A stretch of DNA of 64,000 bases from an uncultured Gammaproteobacteria bacterium (GTDB taxonomy: Bacteria > Pseudomonadota > Gammaproteobacteria > Steroidobacterales > UBA11654): assembly GCA_902553145.1 (NCBI GenBank), contig CACDKD010000005.1, positions 30,699-94,698 on the forward strand, in the 5' to 3' direction. The translations under genes were made by a program, and so were the position numbers. Below are positions 8,507 to 16,639 of this stretch, piece after piece; the first letter of the stretch is position 1, and each line of letters begins with the position of its first letter. The notes under the pieces are model-generated. The model worked only from the letters and a program-made list of their open reading frames with translations, searched no databases and was not told the origin of the DNA.

Positions 8507-10384
8507 ATGACTGAAGAAAGTGTCAAAGAAGAAAAAGTGACAAAAAATTCCATCGAGGAAGAAGAAGGTCTTGATCTTGATGAATTACAGTCAGTTTTCA
8601 CTCAAGATGAAGATGAGTCAATTGATTCCTCCGATGAGGAAGAATCGCCTTTTCAGTTGCTCTTAAAGAAAGGTAAGAATGAAGGGTTCATTACTTACGC
8701 CGAGCTAAACGAAAATCTCCCTGAGGGTGTTATCGAAGCAGATCGTCTTGAAGAAATTGTAGAGATGATCAGTGACATGGGCATCTCGGTACAAGAACAT
8801 GCTAATAAAGCATCTGACGGCGAGAGCACTGCCAATGATCAAGAAACCATAAATCCAATTGAAAATGAGATTGGAAAAACCACCGATCCAGTCAGAATGT
8901 ACATGCGTGAAATGGGCACGATCGAACTGCTTGATCGCGAGGGTGAAATTGTCATTGCGAAAAAAATAGAGGACGGAAACAATAAAATTCAAGAAACACT
9001 CTCTTCTTTTTTACCGGTATTGATCTTTATTCAAGAAAGATATCAAACAATCAAAGAAACAATTGCTGCCGAAGAAGACAAGGATGAGAGCAAACTTCTG
9101 GATATATTTTCAGATTTTGCGTTCGAGAATGATGAGATCATTGAAATCAATTCTGATAACAACTCTGAACCAGTGGAGATCGATGTTGCTGCAATTGAAA
9201 AAGAAATCAAAAAACTCAGCAGACAAACCAATAGACTAATCTCACTTATAGACTCAAACGATACTGAGAAAGCTGAAAATCAGAAAGCACTCATCAAAGA
9301 AACAGTAATGGGTGTAAAAATTTCTCCGAAGTTATTTGATCTTCTGCAAAGAATCATCACTACCTATATGGATGAAGTGAAGCGCTTTGAGAAAGAAATC
9401 AGAGGATTGGTGGTCAATAAGGCTGGTCTTCCAATGGATGAATTTAGAAAAACATTCATCGGCAATGAGACGAAATTAACATGGATTGATAAATACATTC
9501 GTGCAAAAAGAAAATATTCATCAAAACTCAATAAAAACAAAACAAAGATAGTAGCAAACCAAAAAAGGCTGGCAAAATTAGAAGAATCTTCCTATTTGAC
9601 AATTCAGGGAATTAAGGAAGTAAACCGCGATTTAAATATGGGAAGAATTAGAGCCGATCGAGCAAAAAAAGAGATGGTTGAGGCCAATCTTAGGCTAGTT
9701 ATATCTATTGCAAAAAAATATACGAACAGAGGCTTGCAATTCCTGGATTTAATACAAGAAGGAAATATTGGCCTGATGAAGGCAGTCGATAAGTTTGAAT
9801 ACCGACGAGGATATAAATTCTCAACTTATGCCACTTGGTGGATTAGGCAAGCAATCACAAGATCCATTGCAGACCAAGCAAGAACGATAAGAATTCCTGT
9901 GCATATGATTGAGACCATAAATAAGCTCAATCGTATACAGAGACAGATGATTCAAGAAAAAGGGAGAGAGCCAAGCGTAGAAGAATTATCAGAAGTCATG
10001 GAGATGCCAGTTTCAAGGATCAGAAAAGTACTGAAGATTTCAAGAGAACCAATCTCAATGGAAACCCCCATTGGAGATGACGAGGATTCAATACTTGGAG
10101 ATTTCATCGAGGATGGAACCATCGATCAGCCAGATGGTGCAGCGACAAAAACTGGCCTCAAAGAAAATACCATTAACATACTTGAAAGCTTGACACCAAG
10201 AGAGGCTAAAGTTCTCAGAATGCGTTTTGGTATTAATATGAATACAGATCACACACTCGAAGAAGTTGGAAAACAATTCGATGTGACTCGTGAGCGTATA
10301 AGGCAGATTGAAGCCAAAGCACTCAGAAAACTTAGGCATCCTTCTAGAAGTGAGAAATTAAAAAGCTTCATGGGTGACAGTTAG
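8507..10384 (+). CDS. rpoD: RNA polymerase primary sigma factor RpoD (sigma-70)
   Basis: The housekeeping sigma factor, 625 aa. It has an acidic N-terminal region 1.1, region 1.2 with [13 protein letters not shown], a non-conserved acidic insert before region 2, regions 2.1-2.4 including [17 protein letters not shown], region 3 with [14 protein letters not shown], and region 4.2 with the helix-turn-helix [20 protein letters not shown]. All promoter-recognition helices look intact. It follows dnaG by 63 bases. As the only sigma factor in the window, it implies standard -10/-35 promoters. Confidence 0.99.
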   Translation: MTEESVKEEKVTKNSIEEEEGLDLDELQSVFTQDEDESIDSSDEEESPFQLLLKKGKNEGFITYAELNENLPEGVIEADRLEEIVEMISDMGISVQEHANKASDGESTANDQETINPIENEIGKTTDPVRMYMREMGTIELLDREGEIVIAKKIEDGNNKIQETLSSFLPVLIFIQERYQTIKETIAAEEDKDESKLLDIFSDFAFENDEIIEINSDNNSEPVEIDVAAIEKEIKKLSRQTNRLISLIDSNDTEKAENQKALIKETVMGVKISPKLFDLLQRIITTYMDEVKRFEKEIRGLVVNKAGLPMDEFRKTFIGNETKLTWIDKYIRAKRKYSSKLNKNKTKIVANQKRLAKLEESSYLTIQGIKEVNRDLNMGRIRADRAKKEMVEANLRLVISIAKKYTNRGLQFLDLIQEGNIGLMKAVDKFEYRRGYKFSTYATWWIRQAITRSIADQARTIRIPVHMIETINKLNRIQRQMIQEKGREPSVEELSEVMEMPVSRIRKVLKISREPISMETPIGDDEDSILGDFIEDGTIDQPDGAATKTGLKENTINILESLTPREAKVLRMRFGINMNTDHTLEEVGKQFDVTRERIRQIEAKALRKLRHPSRSEKLKSFMGDS

Positions 10385-10431
10385 AAACTCAAATTATGAC
10401 TGCCTCTTTATTAGAGACCTGAGAATAAGTT

Positions 10432-11265
10432 TCAACCTTTAAGAAAATCCCTGATCATATTGGCCTTAGTGCCCAGACCTTCTTCATTGCTTTCGTTAGG
10501 AAAAAAACCTTTGGTAGAGTGAGGAATTAACTCAGCGGCCTGATCCACACCAGATTTCAAAGGATCGTCTTCTGATGCGCCACAGAATGTTTCAACAGTA
10601 ATCATTGGCAATCTTTCTTTGTCTTCATGCGTGAAAGCGGCATGGTAACCTTTGTGGTATGTTGTGAGGCCTTTTAGTACCTCCAATACCAGCTTATTAA
10701 TGAATTCAGGTGGAGGCATTGAGACTTCATCTCTTTGATGCTCCGACGTTTTCTTGAAATACGGAAAGTAAATGAATTGATCTCTGACAAAGTTCCATGC
10801 CCAAACCAGATGTTGACCAAATTCATCGGGTTTGATTTCAGGGGCATAGTGCTCAAGATACTCTTTTCGTTCCTCATCACTGAACATTGCTATTCCATCC
10901 AATACCAATTTTTTTACTCGATCTGGATGTTTGATGGCCACCTCAGATGCAATATGTGCACCAGTATGGCTGCCAAAGAAATGGCATGATTCTATTTCCA
11001 GCGAGTCCATGACTCTGATGACACTATCTGCGTAGTCTCCAGCTGATGGCCATTCTTCTATTGGGACAACAGAATCACCGAAGCCCAATGTATCAGGTGC
11101 GATCACTTTGAATGATGAGGACATCTGCTCAATCAAAGGCAAAAGTATGACCGAAGAAGCTGGCGATGAATGAATCATATAAAGAATTTCATCTGAATCA
11201 GATCCAGCATAACGATAATGAATCTCTCCCTCTTCTATTCTTGTGAATGCTCTATTAATTGTCAT
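10432..11265 (-). CDS. Alpha/beta hydrolase-fold protein with His at the nucleophile position
   Basis: A 277-residue alpha/beta hydrolase-fold protein. The oxyanion-side segment is HSSPASS near residue 32, and the region after strand beta-5 reads FGSHTGA, with Gly98-Ser-His100-Thr-Gly102. In the family pattern G-x-Nuc-x-G the nucleophile would be His100 instead of Ser, Asp or Cys. The C-terminal stretch before the last helix (FFPNESNEEGLG) also lacks the usual catalytic His. It may be a non-hydrolytic or mechanistically unusual member; the substrate is unknown. No signal peptide. It is convergent with rpoD and stands alone beside the tRNA gene. Confidence 0.7.
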   Translation of the reverse strand: MTINRAFTRIEEGEIHYRYAGSDSDEILYMIHSSPASSVILLPLIEQMSSSFKVIAPDTLGFGDSVVPIEEWPSAGDYADSVIRVMDSLEIESCHFFGSHTGAHIASEVAIKHPDRVKKLVLDGIAMFSDEERKEYLEHYAPEIKPDEFGQHLVWAWNFVRDQFIYFPYFKKTSEHQRDEVSMPPPEFINKLVLEVLKGLTTYHKGYHAAFTHEDKERLPMITVETFCGASEDDPLKSGVDQAAELIPHSTKGFFPNESNEEGLGTKANMIRDFLKG

Positions 11266-11337
11266 AATCGGAATCTATTTTAGTAAACATGATTGGAGTA
11301 TAACATCGATAATGGTGATAGAATAATCACTGCCTAA

Positions 11338-11414
11338 GGGCCTGTAGCTCAGTTGGTTAGAGCAGTGGACTCATAATCCATTGGTCGGAGGTTCGAGTCC
11401 TCCCGGGCCCACCA
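11338..11414 (+). tRNA. tRNA with CAT anticodon, probably tRNA-Ile2 (lysidine type)
   Basis: A complete cloverleaf of 77 nt with encoded CCA. The acceptor stem GGGCCTG/CGGGCCC contains one U-G pair, the D arm is GCTC/GAGC, the anticodon stem GTGGA/TCCAT carries the loop CTCATAA, and the T arm is GGAGG-TTCGAGT-CCTCC. The anticodon CAT could be elongator Met or the TilS-modified Ile2. The extra-loop sequence TGGTC resembles E. coli Ile2 tRNAs, and E. coli ileX also lies just downstream of rpoD, so Ile2 is favoured. No integrase or attachment-site duplication is seen nearby. Confidence 0.93.
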
Positions 11415-11427
11415 CTTTTCGGCTTTT

Positions 11428-11574
11428 CTAAAATATCCATTGCAGTATTAATACTGTAATAATACCTTTGAACCATGCAAACCATAGCGATTGATATTGG
11501 GTGAGTCCAAATTTATTTACCCAATTTTCAGTCGTTCTTTCATGCCACTTAAAAGCTTTAGTTAGAGCATCCAT
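11428..11574 (-). CDS. Small hypothetical membrane protein, 48 aa
   Basis: A short reading frame starting at ATG 11574 and preceded by a good Shine-Dalgarno sequence (AGAGAGG, about 6 bases upstream). The product has a basic/polar amphipathic N-terminal half (DALTKAFKWHERTTENW) and a Trp-rich hydrophobic C-terminal segment (LWFAWFKGIITVLILQWIF) of one membrane span. I do not recognise a family. Support comes from the ribosome-binding site, the protein-like composition and the lack of any other gene in this 278-base gap. Candidate roles are a membrane-associated small regulator or a subunit accessory. Confidence 0.6.
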   Translation of the reverse strand: MDALTKAFKWHERTTENWVNKFGLTQYQSLWFAWFKGIITVLILQWIF

Positions 11575-11692
11575 AATCAACCTCTCTTTATTTTTTTCAT
11601 ATTAATAACTTACTCTTAATGATTTATCTTTTCATCTTTTGAAAATAAGATTCATAATATACAAATAATAAATTATTTAAAAAAAGGATCCT

Positions 11693-12778
11693 ATGAAAAT
11701 AAAGTTTCTATTGTTAGTTTTATTATTTTCTAACTCAGCATATTCAAATTATAAATTAGAGACAGTTCTTGATGATTTAGATGATGCTTGGAGTTTGGTA
11801 TTTTTAAGCGAAGATAAAATCTTATTTACCGAAATGTCTGGAAAGCTAAAAGTTGCCTCACTGTCAGATAAATCAGTGAATGAGATCAATAGTGTTCCCC
11901 TTGTTCAATATAGCGGTCAAGGAGGATTATCAGATGTCGCCCTTGATCCTGATTTTGAATCTAACAATATGATTTACTTAACTTATTCAGCTAAAGATCA
12001 AAACAAAAAAACAACCTTGTTCTTGCTATCTGCTGAGCTTAATGGGAATGCCCTTGAAAATAGCAAAGTCATTTTTCAAGCTAAAGCGCCCAGGAGATCC
12101 CCAATGCATCTTGGAGCAAAGATTGCCTTCTTAAGTGATGATACTATTTTACTCACAAGTGGTGATGGATTTGATCATAGAGAAAAAGCTCAAAGCTTGG
12201 ATAATCATTTTGGAAAAATCATAAGAATTAATAAAGACGGCTCCATCCCAAAGGATAATCCTTTTATAAATGTTGAAGATGCTCTTCCAGAAATTTACTC
12301 ATATGGCCATAGAAACATGCAGGGACTTGTAGTTACTAAGTCTGGAAAAATATATGAGCATGAGCATGGTCCAAAAGGTGGTGATGAAATAAATCTTATC
12401 CAGCCTTCATTGAACTATGGTTGGCCAGCAATAACATATGGCATAGATTATTCAGGGGCTGTCATCAGTCCTTTCACAGAAAAAGATGGCATGGAGCAAC
12501 CGCTTCTGCATTGGACGCCATCAATCGCACCCTCGGATATACTTTATTATGAAAATGACTTTTATCCGGAACTAAAAAACAGTTTCCTAGTAACCGCATT
12601 GGTATCGAAGGATGTTAAAAAAGTTACATTTGAAGATGGTATAGATGTTCAAGAAAGTTTATTTTCAGAAGTAAATGATAGATTGAGAAACATTCAAGCT
12701 TCGCCGAACGGGATATTATATTTACTCACAGACGGACCGAATGGAAAATTAATTAAAATCTTGCCCAAAGAGCTATGA
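11693..12778 (+). CDS. PQQ-dependent sugar dehydrogenase (soluble aldose/sorbosone dehydrogenase family), secreted
   Basis: A 361-residue six-bladed beta-propeller oxidoreductase of the PQQ-dependent aldose sugar dehydrogenase/sorbosone dehydrogenase family. A signal peptide (MKIKFLLLVLLFSNSAYS) predicts periplasmic location. Family stretches GGLSDVALDPDF, YSYGHRNMQG and GGDEINLI...NYGWP are present; these carry the catalytic base and PQQ/calcium contacts in characterised homologues. It would oxidise sugars or other polyols and pass electrons to the respiratory chain. A GGATCC-rich leader gives a weak ribosome site. Its stop overlaps the next gene's start (ATGA), so the two are translationally coupled. 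Confidence 0.85.
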   Translation: MKIKFLLLVLLFSNSAYSNYKLETVLDDLDDAWSLVFLSEDKILFTEMSGKLKVASLSDKSVNEINSVPLVQYSGQGGLSDVALDPDFESNNMIYLTYSAKDQNKKTTLFLLSAELNGNALENSKVIFQAKAPRRSPMHLGAKIAFLSDDTILLTSGDGFDHREKAQSLDNHFGKIIRINKDGSIPKDNPFINVEDALPEIYSYGHRNMQGLVVTKSGKIYEHEHGPKGGDEINLIQPSLNYGWPAITYGIDYSGAVISPFTEKDGMEQPLLHWTPSIAPSDILYYENDFYPELKNSFLVTALVSKDVKKVTFEDGIDVQESLFSEVNDRLRNIQASPNGILYLLTDGPNGKLIKILPKEL

Positions 12779-13611
12779 AAATAGCAAAATACCCATTCGC
12801 AGTTCTCTCCGCAGCCCTTTTTACAGTATTGCTGATGACTCCGGTTTCATCATTAACTAAATTAATCTGGCTAGCATCAGTTGATATGCCAGTGGGAATA
12901 ATCTCGTCATTAGAAGTAATCTTATTTGATTTTCAGAGAATGGGGATAGGTCTATATCTCCTTGTAATTATTGGGTTTACAATTGCTTTCTCTGCCGCTG
13001 GATTAATCTCTAGATTCAGTCCACTGGGTGGAAAATATCTATATGCAATAGCTGGGGGGACTGCTATTTTTATGACATTGTTTTTGATTGTCGAATTGGT
13101 ATTTCAGTCAGAGTTAATAGCAGGAAACAAAACGATCATTGGAAAGATACTTCATTTTGGCGCAGGGTTCTTTGGAGGGTATTTCTTTTATTCCCTCATT
13201 TCATCAGAAAGAAATTACACATTTATTATTAGATTTTTAGGTATTTTTTACGCCTATTTTTTATTGGGTTTAGTGCTTCAATGGATTTTTAATCCCATAA
13301 GCGCATCAGCTGATTTTGGCTTCGTATTTAATGAATTGGCAAGTGATGCACAAAATGCACTTTTGAGAGATTTTACATCCTTCTTTGTAGCCACTTTCAT
13401 ATTTTCTATATTGGGGGCAATCACACTAAATCCAGCATGGTTTTTCTCGGCAGGAATAGTTTATTTTGGAGCAGGAATCTTCAACTTAATTGCTATTTAT
13501 GCTCATGGAACAGGGTTCAATCAGATATTTATTTCTGAATTCATCTTAGGCGCTTGGCCAACTGCTCTGGCACTGACTATCATTATGAAAGAACAAAAAA
13601 TATCTAACTAG
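12775..13611 (+). CDS. Multi-pass membrane protein of unknown function
   Basis: A 278-residue protein with about seven or eight hydrophobic segments, for example near residues 7-27, 62-80, 90-110, 120-142 and 148-170, and then several through the C-terminus. I do not recognise a family. Its start overlaps the stop of the PQQ sugar dehydrogenase gene by 4 bases, so it is made together with that periplasmic enzyme; electron transfer to quinone, sugar uptake or anchoring are possible roles, all inferred from context. The 3' end overlaps the convergent HD-oxygenase gene by 4 bases. Confidence 0.7.
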   Translation: MKIAKYPFAVLSAALFTVLLMTPVSSLTKLIWLASVDMPVGIISSLEVILFDFQRMGIGLYLLVIIGFTIAFSAAGLISRFSPLGGKYLYAIAGGTAIFMTLFLIVELVFQSELIAGNKTIIGKILHFGAGFFGGYFFYSLISSERNYTFIIRFLGIFYAYFLLGLVLQWIFNPISASADFGFVFNELASDAQNALLRDFTSFFVATFIFSILGAITLNPAWFFSAGIVYFGAGIFNLIAIYAHGTGFNQIFISEFILGAWPTALALTIIMKEQKISN

Positions 13612-14174
13612 ACAAATGATCGAGGTTTTCTTGAAAAGATCTCCTCAATCATTGGTATGAAATATTCTAGAGGCTTTTCTTTAAAATCCGGATCAAATGA
13701 TTTTTGATCCCATTTTGAACAAAAATCTATGCATTCCTGATAATGAGGATGATCTTTGTGCTGATCTCTTAAATTTCTATCCTCACCATAATGGTGCATC
13801 CAATAGTAGCCTTGAAATAATCCATGGTTCAGAACTATCCAATAATTTTTTTCACTGATATATGGTCTTAAAATAGCCGCAGAAGCCTGTGAATGATTAA
13901 CTGGTGATATCACGTCACCTATATCGTGAAGCAATGCACATACAATTGTTTCTGTGTCTGCGCCATCTTGTTCTGCTCTTGTAGCCGTTTGTAGACAATG
14001 TTGAAGCCTACTGATTTGATAAGGGGAATCGCCATCCATCATTTTCATCCATTCCACGACTCTTTTGACTAAACTTCTTTCATTTTCTGAATCATGAATT
14101 GCGATAAGATCATAATCTTCCCTGGTTCCATGATCCATGGATGTGAATTTAACTTTCTCGTTCAACTTACTCAA
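13608..14174 (-). CDS. HD-domain mixed-valent di-iron oxygenase, PhnZ/TmpB-like
   Basis: A 188-residue HD-domain protein. The six metal ligands expected of the mixed-valent di-iron oxygenase subgroup (PhnZ, TmpB, myo-inositol oxygenase) can be placed as His59, His83-Asp84, His94, His117 and Asp156; the His59-to-His83 spacing of 24 equals PhnZ. The segment QHCLQTATRAEQDGAD closely resembles PhnZ. Known members cleave the C-P bond of 1-hydroxy-phosphonates oxidatively. The positions aligning without gaps to PhnZ Tyr24 and Glu27 are Asp49 and Tyr52, so substrate recognition probably differs. The start overlaps the upstream dioxygenase stop (ATGA), implying a two-step pathway. Confidence 0.72.
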   Translation of the reverse strand: MSKLNEKVKFTSMDHGTREDYDLIAIHDSENERSLVKRVVEWMKMMDGDSPYQISRLQHCLQTATRAEQDGADTETIVCALLHDIGDVISPVNHSQASAAILRPYISEKNYWIVLNHGLFQGYYWMHHYGEDRNLRDQHKDHPHYQECIDFCSKWDQKSFDPDFKEKPLEYFIPMIEEIFSRKPRSFV

Positions 14175-15253
14175 TTCTCTAAATTTTTCAAAAGGTATAG
14201 ATTGTTTTCTATATTATCCATTTCATAATATGCGTCTTGAAGATGTCGCTTTCCATCTGGTTTAAATTCTTCCCTGCCATGAAGAATACGATGAGCAGAA
14301 ACTAATAAAACTTGACCCGAATCAAGTCTGAATTTTGATTTGTATCTTTCGCTATTAATTCTATTGCATAATTCATGATAAGCCTTATAAAAAGAGGCGA
14401 CATTTTTCTCCCTCGGATCTATCATTTGCATCAATTGATTTGAGTATCTGAAACCAGTAACTTCTTTTTCTGCATTCATTCTGATCATTGGCTCATTTGC
14501 GTAAGTCTCGTTTTCTTCATCAAATTCTCTGAAAGGAACTGCAAAGCTACTCAAAACATCAAAATACTCGGGGCAATCACTTCTCAAATCTCGAAGGACT
14601 GCATAGCCATCAACTATGGTTGATCTTCCTCCTTCGCACTCGTTAACGAGCATATGAAGAGCCTGAGCACTGGGTGGCCATGTGTAACTTGCAAAATCAT
14701 TATGGGGAGGAAGCTCTAGCGATGTGTGTGCAATATTATAAACATGACCATCCACAGATACATTGTGAATACGCTCAAACAATACTTCCCTGATGGGTCC
14801 AAGACGAGGGGCAAGCTCTTCGAGTGAATTTGAAATGGTAGGCGCGTTCTTAATGACTATTACACCATTGGCAATAAAATTAGAGATTGCGTCTATGGCA
14901 GTATCATTTATTTTAAGAAAATCATTCCAGTCAAAGTAATTTGGCATGAAATCATTGGTCCAAAGCACTTTTTCGGGCTTTCTGGATTTGTCTAAAGATT
15001 CTATTTCTTCAAAGCATATAGAGGTTTCATGATCATCGGGCCAAACTATATGAATATGGCTTTCATTTACTTCAACTTTTTTTGGCTTTAGATCAGCAGG
15101 GACGGAATTAAGCAAAAATCTCTTTTCTTGTGTCTCCTTTACTCTGCAGTCATTGCAAGGGCAATTATCTCGCATCCAAAGATGCGGTAAATCATACTCT
15201 GAATTATCATTGCTTATGATTCTTAATGAGGTTTCATTAATTTCAAAATCCAT
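14171..15253 (-). CDS. Fe(II)/2-oxoglutarate dioxygenase, gamma-butyrobetaine hydroxylase/TmpA-like
   Basis: A 360-residue BBOX-family protein. An N-terminal zinc domain has LWMRDNCPCNDC (Cys31, Cys33, Cys36) and His75 as fourth ligand. The TauD-type catalytic domain has His184-x-Asp186 and His325 (LHGREEF), then Arg336 for 2-oxoglutarate. Relatives hydroxylate gamma-butyrobetaine or, in TmpA, trimethylaminoethylphosphonate. By gapless alignment to human BBOX the aromatic cage Tyr177/Trp181/Tyr194 becomes Phe159/His163/His176, while Asn191 is kept as Asn173. A strong AGGAGGG site precedes the ATG. Coupling to the HD oxygenase suggests hydroxylation followed by oxidative cleavage. Confidence 0.75.
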   Translation of the reverse strand: MDFEINETSLRIISNDNSEYDLPHLWMRDNCPCNDCRVKETQEKRFLLNSVPADLKPKKVEVNESHIHIVWPDDHETSICFEEIESLDKSRKPEKVLWTNDFMPNYFDWNDFLKINDTAIDAISNFIANGVIVIKNAPTISNSLEELAPRLGPIREVLFERIHNVSVDGHVYNIAHTSLELPPHNDFASYTWPPSAQALHMLVNECEGGRSTIVDGYAVLRDLRSDCPEYFDVLSSFAVPFREFDEENETYANEPMIRMNAEKEVTGFRYSNQLMQMIDPREKNVASFYKAYHELCNRINSERYKSKFRLDSGQVLLVSAHRILHGREEFKPDGKRHLQDAYYEMDNIENNLYLLKNLEN

Positions 15254-15275
15254 TTTTACCCTCCTACCAATAATT

Positions 15276-15281
15276 TATAAT
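15276..15281 (+). promoter_or_regulatory. Candidate -10 element for the MHS transporter; possible leaderless transcript
   Basis: A perfect TATAAT ends 7 bases before the transporter ATG at 15289, so a normal start site would fall on or next to the start codon. No Shine-Dalgarno sequence is visible. The matching -35 region would lie inside the dioxygenase start (TTTTAC at 15254-15259, spacer 16). Only 35 bases separate the two divergent genes. Confidence 0.35.
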
Positions 15282-15288
15282 ACAAAGC

Positions 15289-16620
15289 ATGAATAATGAA
15301 AGCTTAGAAAAAAATAATATTAATTCCAATATGAGAAAAGTTGCTCTTACGGCTCTAGCAGGAACAAGTATAGAGTGGTATGACTTCTTTCTATACGGCG
15401 CAGCAGCAGCTCTTATTTTTCCAACAGCTTTCTTTGGGGAGGTTCCTCCTACGACGGCATTGATACTTTCATTGCTGACTTTTGCTGCTGGTTTTATAGC
15501 AAGGCCCATTGGTGGAATTATCTTTGGTCATTTCGGTGACAAAATAGGGAGAAAGAAAACACTCATCAGTGCTTTAATGCTAATGGGCATCTCATCTACA
15601 TTGATAGGCTTACTCCCAACATATGCAATGATTGGCGCTCTGGCACCAATCCTTCTTACCGCATTAAGATTTGCTCAAGGATTGGCTATTGGCGGCCAGT
15701 GGGGTGGCGCTATGCTTTTAGTCACTGAAAGTGCTCCTGCAAACCAAAGGGGGTACTACGGGGCTTTTGCGCAAGCCGGTGCCCCAATTGGAGTGATATT
15801 GGCTAACTTGGCACTCATTATTACAAGTGCTTTGGTTTCCGATGAATTTTTCAATACTTGGGGCTGGAGAATCCCCTTTCTAGCAAGCGCTGTTTTAATC
15901 CTTGTCAGTATGTATATTCAGTTGAACCTTGAAGACACAAAGGCATTCAAAGAATTAGCAATGCATAGAAATGAGAATCAGGATGATGATCAAACAGCAA
16001 TTCAGAAATCGCCCATCATTGAAGCAGTAAGGAAATACCCTAAAAGAATCATGCTTGCTGCTGGAGCTTTTATAAATATTCAGGTTACTTTTTATATTCT
16101 TATCGCTTTTTTATTGGCTTATGGAGTGCAGAGCGCGAAGATGGCTAGAGATGATATGCTTACAGCGGTTTTAATTGCATCAGCAATAATGGTGCCAATG
16201 CAATTTTTATTTTCATCATATTCTGATAGGAACGGAAGAAGAGGCATTTTCATGCTCGGAGCAATATTATCGGGTCTATGGGCCTTCGCAATTTTTCCCT
16301 TAGTCGATACCGGAAATTTCTGGTTAATCACGCTAGCTGTATCGGGAGGTATGGTTTTTCTGGCCATGATGTATGGACCACAAGCGGCCTTTTTTACTGA
16401 ATTATTTAGCACCGAAGTTAGATATTCAGGAGCAACGCTTGGTTATCAATTTGGGGCAATCATTGGTGGAGCCTTTGCTCCAACCATCGCTGTAAAGTTA
16501 TGGACCGAATTAGATATTTTCTGGGTCTCGGTCTATATGTCATGCTCAGCACTGCTCACTTTGCTCTCTGTGATGGCTTTAACAGAAACCTACCAGACTG
16601 ACTTAAATAAGACTCAATAA
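15289..16620 (+). CDS. MHS-family MFS transporter (ProP/ShiA/KgtP-like)
   Basis: A 443-residue, 12-span major-facilitator protein of the metabolite:H+ symporter family. Family marks are GTSIEWYDFFLYG at the first helix, the loop motif FGHFGDKIGRKKTL between helices 2 and 3, RFAQGLAIGGQWGGA in helix 4, and the second-half copy SDRNGRRG. Family substrates include proline, glycine betaine, shikimate, 2-oxoglutarate and citrate; sequence alone does not decide. The 35-base divergent arrangement with the dioxygenase/HD-oxygenase pair suggests it imports their substrate or a product-related betaine. Confidence 0.88.
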   Translation: MNNESLEKNNINSNMRKVALTALAGTSIEWYDFFLYGAAAALIFPTAFFGEVPPTTALILSLLTFAAGFIARPIGGIIFGHFGDKIGRKKTLISALMLMGISSTLIGLLPTYAMIGALAPILLTALRFAQGLAIGGQWGGAMLLVTESAPANQRGYYGAFAQAGAPIGVILANLALIITSALVSDEFFNTWGWRIPFLASAVLILVSMYIQLNLEDTKAFKELAMHRNENQDDDQTAIQKSPIIEAVRKYPKRIMLAAGAFINIQVTFYILIAFLLAYGVQSAKMARDDMLTAVLIASAIMVPMQFLFSSYSDRNGRRGIFMLGAILSGLWAFAIFPLVDTGNFWLITLAVSGGMVFLAMMYGPQAAFFTELFSTEVRYSGATLGYQFGAIIGGAFAPTIAVKLWTELDIFWVSVYMSCSALLTLLSVMALTETYQTDLNKTQ

Positions 16621-16639
16621 TAAAATTTGATTTGATTAA

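Noticed and set aside
10385..10431. Bidirectional terminator between rpoD and the convergent hydrolase
   Set aside because: Only a 4-bp CTCT/AGAG stem and interrupted outer pairing; no T-run on either strand.
11338..11414. tRNA gene as an integration site of a genomic island
   Set aside because: No integrase, no direct repeat of the tRNA 3' end and no phage genes follow.
13608..14174. Ordinary HD-type nucleotide phosphohydrolase
   Set aside because: The six-ligand pattern H59, H83-D84, H94, H117, D156 and the tight coupling to a 2-oxoglutarate oxygenase fit the di-iron oxygenase subgroup better, although this is not proven.
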